From Hygrophila difformis (taxonomy: Eukaryota > Streptophyta > Magnoliopsida > Lamiales > Acanthaceae), in assembly GCA_030278955.1 (NCBI GenBank), contig JAOANR010000003.1, forward strand, positions 49,191,175-49,255,174: a stretch of DNA of 64,000 nt, written 5' to 3'. Position numbers and translations under genes: made by a program. The number at the start of each line of letters is the position of its first letter. Positions within the stretch are counted from its first letter, which is position 1. Under the pieces are notes generated by a model, which made no database searches, had not been told where the DNA came from, and saw only the letters and a program-made list of their open reading frames with translations. Positions 60,230-64,000 of this stretch are shown one piece after another.

Positions 60230-62818
60230 ATGCCTCGCACAGATCGTGGTGGTGAAAAGAATTACGATCCAGAGATTGAAAAGACCGCACGCCGTTTGAG
60301 TAAAGAAGCCAGGGAACGAAGGAGAGAAGAGAAAGCGGAGGTGTCAACACCTTTGCTCAATTTGGAAATTCAAAAAGCGGAGGATTCAAGTTCATCATCA
60401 GATTCTGAGAAAAGCGAAAAAGTGGAAGAGGAAACTGAAATTCCTCAACCTGCTATGGCACAACAGAGAACATTGAGGGAGCTAGCATCCCCTGACTTGG
60501 CTCAACAGCCACTCTGTATTACTTTTCCTACTGTGGCCGACAATGCGGCCTCTGTGTTGAAAACTGGACTAATACATTTGTTGCCTAACTTTCATGGTTT
60601 GTCAGGAGAAGAACCACACAAACACTTACAGGAGTTTGATGTGGTGTGTACAAGCATGAAACCAGCTGGTGTCACTGAAGATCAAATCAAGCTAAGGGCA
60701 TTTCCATTTTCCTTGAAAGATGCAGCAAAGGATTGGTTGTTCAACCTTCCTGCAGGTAGTATCACCACTTGGAATGAGATGAAGCGTAAGTTTTTGGAGA
60801 AGTATTTTCCTGCTTCTCGAGCTGCAAACCTGAGGAAAGAGATATGTGGTATTAAACAAGCTACAGGGGAGTCACTTTTTGAATACTGGGATAGGTTCAA
60901 TAAACTTATTACTAGGTGTCCACAACACCAAATTTCCGAGCAATTACTAATCCAGTATTTCTATGAAGGTTTAACCACTATGGACAGGATGCTTATAGAT
61001 GCTGCAAGTGGAGGTGCACTTATGAACAAGACACCGGAGGAGGCCTGGGCATTGTTGAATAATATGGCAATGAATTCACAGCAGTTTGGGCCAAGGGAAG
61101 TTGTTCCAGTGAAAGAAGCTGGGGAAGTAAGTACTTTACAGCAACAATTAACTGAATTAACATCTTTTGTTCGTAAGCTTGCTGTAGGGAATGCACAGGT
61201 AAAGGCCTGTGGAATATGCTCAAACACGAATCATTCCACTGATGCTTGTCCCACGTTGTCTGAGGAAGTAGAAGTTAATGCAGCTGGATTTGTGCAAATG
61301 AGGAATTACGACCCATTTTCCAACACGTACAATCCGGGATGGAGGGATCATCCCAATTTGCGTTATGGGAATCAACAAGCTCCTACACAACAATCTCCGG
61401 GTTTTCAACCAACTCCACTGCCGCCACAACAAAGGGCAGCCCCACAAGCTCCCTTCCCAGGTAATTCTCTACATGATCTAGTTAAGAATATGGCAGCTAA
61501 TATGTTGCAATTTCAACAGGAAACTAGAACAAGTATAAAGAATTTGGAGGATCAAATGTCCCAAGTAGTGAATGAGGTGCGTGATATGAAGCAAAGGGAA
61601 AAAGGAAAATTGCCTGCTCAAACACATGCTAATCCTGGAAATGTTAGTGCAATGACGCTGAGAAGTGGAAAAGAATTAGAAGGTCCAAAGGAGATCGTTT
61701 CAAAGGAAAAGGCAGAGGATAAAATTGAAAAAGAAATGGAGCAAGAAGCACAAAAATCAAGTGATGAGGTAAAAGTAAATTTACCAGTTACTTCAAAATC
61801 TAATGTTGCTCCTTTTCCTCATAGGTTGGTGAAGCCATCAAAGGGAGACAAGGACAAGGAAATCATGGAGGTGTTCAAAAAAGTCGAATTGAGCATTCCA
61901 TTGTTGGATGCAATCAAGCAGATCCCTCGATATGCAAAGTTTTTGAAAGGCTTGTGTTCCAACAAGCAAAAATTGAGAGGAGATGAGAAGGTGATAGCGG
62001 GAGAAAGTGTATCCGCCATGCTTCAAAGGAAACTTCCACAAAAATGCGGAGATCCCGGTATGTTTGTCATTCCATGCAAGATAGGTAAAATGGAGGTAAA
62101 AAGGGCTATGTTAGATTTAGGTGCGGCTATTAATGTAATGCCTAGATCTATTTTTAACTCTTTGAACATTGGACCACTTAAAGAAACGGGCATAATAATT
62201 CAATTAGCGGATAGGACTAATGCTTACCCTGAAGGGATTGTAGAGGATGTCCTAGTCCAAGTTAATGAGTTAATTTTTCTTGTTGATTTCTATATTTTGG
62301 ACATGCATGACGAAAACTCACCAAATCCCTCACCTATTTTGCTAGGAAGACCTTTTATGAGCACTGCGCAAACTAAAATTGATGTAAAAAATGGAACTCT
62401 CACAATGGAATTTGATGGGGAACAAATAAAGTTTAACATTTTTGATGCTATGAAATACCCTATGGAATCTAATGAATTGTGTGGAGTGGATATACTTGAT
62501 AGTTGTGTGCAGGAAGTGTGGAAAGAGATGCAAGGGGATGTCATGGTGTACAAGGAAGATCCACCACTTTTAAAAGAAAATGGTATGAAATTTTGTGGAT
62601 CTTCTTCATTATTTGATCAAGGTAAGAGTTGTTCTTGTGAGATTTGTCCATTTACTAAATCTAACAATGATTCTTTTGATAAAATGGCAACCCCAAGTTT
62701 TGCCTTGGACAAGAAGGTGAATGTAAATGGCTTCCAACTTAAGCCATATTACAAGGGATTTGAAAAGAAAAGAAGTGGAGTATATGACTCCCAGAAGTCC
62801 CAAGTGGGAAAATGTTAA
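60230..62818 (+). CDS. Athila-type gag-protease ORF with pol deleted in frame
   Basis: The start is taken as ATG 60230 (MPRTDRGGEKNYDPE) rather than the upstream ATG at 60098, which lies in LTR sequence. The product is 862 codons. Gag carries ITFPTVADNAAS, LIHLLPNFHGLSGEEPH and KRKFLEKYFPASRAANLRKEI (Retrotrans_gag). A zinc-knuckle-like CGICSNTNHSTDAC, a coiled coil near residues 450-500 and Lys/Glu-rich linker follow. The retropepsin-like domain has MLDLGAAINVMP (Athila proteases use DLGA) and ILLGRPFM. After residue ~790 the sequence passes to NVNGFQLKPYYKGFE, which resembles the extreme C-terminus of Athila pol. RT, RNase H and integrase are missing, yet the frame is open throughout. It could make Gag and protease and depend on a partner for RT and integrase. 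Confidence 0.88.
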   Translation: MPRTDRGGEKNYDPEIEKTARRLSKEARERRREEKAEVSTPLLNLEIQKAEDSSSSSDSEKSEKVEEETEIPQPAMAQQRTLRELASPDLAQQPLCITFPTVADNAASVLKTGLIHLLPNFHGLSGEEPHKHLQEFDVVCTSMKPAGVTEDQIKLRAFPFSLKDAAKDWLFNLPAGSITTWNEMKRKFLEKYFPASRAANLRKEICGIKQATGESLFEYWDRFNKLITRCPQHQISEQLLIQYFYEGLTTMDRMLIDAASGGALMNKTPEEAWALLNNMAMNSQQFGPREVVPVKEAGEVSTLQQQLTELTSFVRKLAVGNAQVKACGICSNTNHSTDACPTLSEEVEVNAAGFVQMRNYDPFSNTYNPGWRDHPNLRYGNQQAPTQQSPGFQPTPLPPQQRAAPQAPFPGNSLHDLVKNMAANMLQFQQETRTSIKNLEDQMSQVVNEVRDMKQREKGKLPAQTHANPGNVSAMTLRSGKELEGPKEIVSKEKAEDKIEKEMEQEAQKSSDEVKVNLPVTSKSNVAPFPHRLVKPSKGDKDKEIMEVFKKVELSIPLLDAIKQIPRYAKFLKGLCSNKQKLRGDEKVIAGESVSAMLQRKLPQKCGDPGMFVIPCKIGKMEVKRAMLDLGAAINVMPRSIFNSLNIGPLKETGIIIQLADRTNAYPEGIVEDVLVQVNELIFLVDFYILDMHDENSPNPSPILLGRPFMSTAQTKIDVKNGTLTMEFDGEQIKFNIFDAMKYPMESNELCGVDILDSCVQEVWKEMQGDVMVYKEDPPLLKENGMKFCGSSSLFDQGKSCSCEICPFTKSNNDSFDKMATPSFALDKKVNVNGFQLKPYYKGFEKKRSGVYDSQKSQVGKC

Positions 62819-62861
62819 TTGGAACTTTGACGATATGTCTAGCCAAAGACTTAAAAGAAAG

Positions 62862-62886
62862 GCGCTTCTTGGGAGGCAACCCAAGT
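62862..62886 (+). promoter_or_regulatory. Conserved GGGAGGCAACCCAAG motif after the ORF
   Basis: CTTGGGAGGCAACCCAAG is a near-perfect palindrome found just after the coding region of Athila-type elements. Its role is not known to me. Confidence 0.6.
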
Positions 62887-63020
62887 TTCATATTTAAATT
62901 TCGCTTTGTTTAGTTGAATTTTCGAGTCTTAGTTTGAGTCTAATAAAATTTTCTTTGGTTTTGGATTTCAATTGTTGATTTCAGGAGCTTTTGGAGTTGC
63001 AGAGTAAAAATTAGTGTTGT

Positions 63021-63290
63021 GCGTGGGCATACTTAAGAGCAAAATTCATTCTGGAATTCATAAAAAAAAATGGAGAAACAGAGTAATTAGAAGCCTTGTG
63101 CGTGGGCACGCATAAGGAATAAAATTACACTGGAATTTGGGTTCAAGTAAAAAGAGGGAGAAACAGAATAATTTGAAGCTTTGCGCGTGGGCACGCTCAA
63201 GGAGTAAATATACACTGGTATTGGAGTGGAAGGAAGGAAGTCCACCAGGCTAAATGAGAGCCCTAGGCGTGGGCACACATAAGAAACAAA
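63021..63290. repeat. Four GCGTGGGCACGC repeats
   Basis: Units of ~80 bp carry TGCGTGGGCATACTTAAG, TGCGTGGGCACGCATAAG, CGCGTGGGCACGCTCAAG and GGCGTGGGCACACATAAG at about 63018, 63098, 63184 and 63267, each followed by AA(T)AAA...CACTGGAAT. A related GCGTGCCCACGCCTAAG lies in the LTR at 58727. Confidence 0.85.
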
Positions 63291-63360
63291 AATAGACTGC
63301 AATTAAAGAGGGAATAAGGCAAAAAAAAAAAAATCAGTCCAAATATTCACTCATTTCAAG

Positions 63361-64000
63361 CCCTAGTAGAAACACCAAACTCTCTCTCTCTCTCTTCCCT
63401 CACCACCGCCGGACTGCCCTTCCCAGCCACGCTCCACCACCGCCCGGCGCACCGCCGTCGCCACCCTTCCTCCATCGTCCTCAGCCAGCGCCACCCTCCG
63501 CCTCCATCTTCCTCGTTAGCGCCGGTCTCTCTCTCTCGCTGCCCTCTGCACACCGCCGTCGCCACCCTTCCTCCATCGTCCTCAGCCAGCGCCACCCTCG
63601 CCGGAACCCTAGCTCCGCCGCTCCTCCGCGTTCGAGCTCAACCAGCGCCGCCAGATCCGCCCTTCCCCAGCCGCCGTCCTGTCCTCGGATCCGCGCCTCC
63701 GCCTCGCTCGAGCCACCACGCCGGAATCCGCCCATTCGCCGCCACTCGCTCCTCCACCTCCTGCAACCAGGCGCCGCCGCCGGTCTTCCCTCCGCCGCTC
63801 CTTTCCTCAGATCCATCCGCGCCGCCGCCCCTCCGTGCGAACCCCACCACCACTCACCTCCGCCCGCCGTCGCCCCAGCCACCGACGCTCGCTCGAGCCA
63901 CCACGCGCTCCGCGTTCGAGCCTAACCCACCGCCGGCAGCCACCATCGCGAATCGCCCGCCACCACCCTTCTCCCATCGACGCCCACCCCTCGTCCCGGC
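63361..64000 (+). other. GC-rich Pro/Ala/Ser-coding region, unresolved
   Basis: There is an abrupt change to GC-rich, pyrimidine-biased sequence after a (CT)n run at 63377-63393. A ~50-bp segment containing GTCGCCACCCTTCCTCC is duplicated at about 63448 and 63553. Open frames exist on both strands because stops are rare in such composition. It could be the start of an env-position ORF of the Athila element, a captured host-gene fragment, or a host 5' exon. The window ends inside it. Confidence 0.35.

Larger units (their letters stand above)
58567..64000 (+). mobile_element. Athila-type gypsy element, 5' portion
   Basis: It has a 5' LTR, an Athila-style PBS, a gag-protease ORF lacking pol, and a 3' internal region with the GGGAGGCAACCCAAG motif that follows the Athila coding region. 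It continues beyond the window, so the 3' LTR and TSD are not visible. Confidence 0.85.

Noticed and set aside
63356..63882. Minus-strand Gly/Arg-rich ORFs
   Set aside because: Stop-poor GC-rich composition gives open frames on both strands; there is no motif or start support.

Overview
This window is repeat-dense nuclear DNA from a flowering plant, most likely a eudicot. The evidence is the set of plant-specific transposon families: Ty3-gypsy elements of chromovirus, Tat and Athila type, a SIRE/Maximus-like Ty1-copia element, L1-type LINEs with a C-terminal RNase H, Mutator-like elements (MULEs) including a Ulp1-carrying one, and a hAT miniature element. CCCTAAA plant-telomere-like motifs also occur. 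No convincing ordinary host gene is visible. I see no CRISPR array, rRNA or tRNA gene, and no bacterial-style operon.

Layout. (1) 1-9135: a decayed Ty3-gypsy element (pol about 4.3-7.9 kb, then its 3' LTR region) containing two head-to-head solo-LTR-like insertions 29 bp apart (<1-1665 and 1695-4286). (2) 9136-15950: a MULE with ~200-bp terminal inverted repeats, a five-exon transposase gene on the minus strand with three in-frame TGA codons, and a GRF-zinc-finger-like ORF on the plus strand. (3) 15951-28136: an internally deleted L1-like LINE, interrupted by a solo LTR (16090-17383) and by a complete SIRE-like copia element (17664-27737, minus strand, TSD GCACT) that carries an extra ORF after pol. 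(4) 28216-42271: a Tat-like gypsy element (minus strand, TSD CAATA) with gag, protease and partial RT/RNase H but no integrase. Between pol and its 3' LTR it carries an antisense, spliced, Ala/Thr-rich gene with its own TATA promoter. It has itself been hit by a 686-bp hAT element (TSD CTAAAATC) and by a 4.3-kb TSD-flanked insertion (TSD TGAAC) full of perfect palindromes. (5) about 43.0-58.5 kb: a large MULE with a MURA-type transposase gene (plus) facing, tail to tail, a 12-exon DUF1985-Ulp1 protease gene (minus). The latter is broken by a solo LTR placed in an exon (48316-50454, TSD CCGTG). Upstream lies a telomere-like tandem array split by a 5'-truncated LINE (54097-57575, 15-bp TSD). (6) about 58.57 kb to the end: the 5' part of an Athila-type element with LTR, PBS and a 2.6-kb gag-protease ORF in which the RT/RNase H/integrase segment is missing but the frame is intact.

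The insertions can be placed in relative order because most junctions can be read to the base. Many of the disabling lesions are C-to-T/G-to-A type changes (CGA to TGA stops, Asp to Asn in the copia RT, Glu to Lys in the gypsy integrase, a GT splice donor to AT). This fits long-term cytosine methylation and deamination of silenced transposons.

The most unusual features are the antisense gene in the Tat element, the Ulp1-carrying MULE with its repeated small exons, the intact-frame Athila gag-protease derivative, and four unrelated elements that each carry arrays of their own short palindromic or near-palindromic motif in non-coding DNA.
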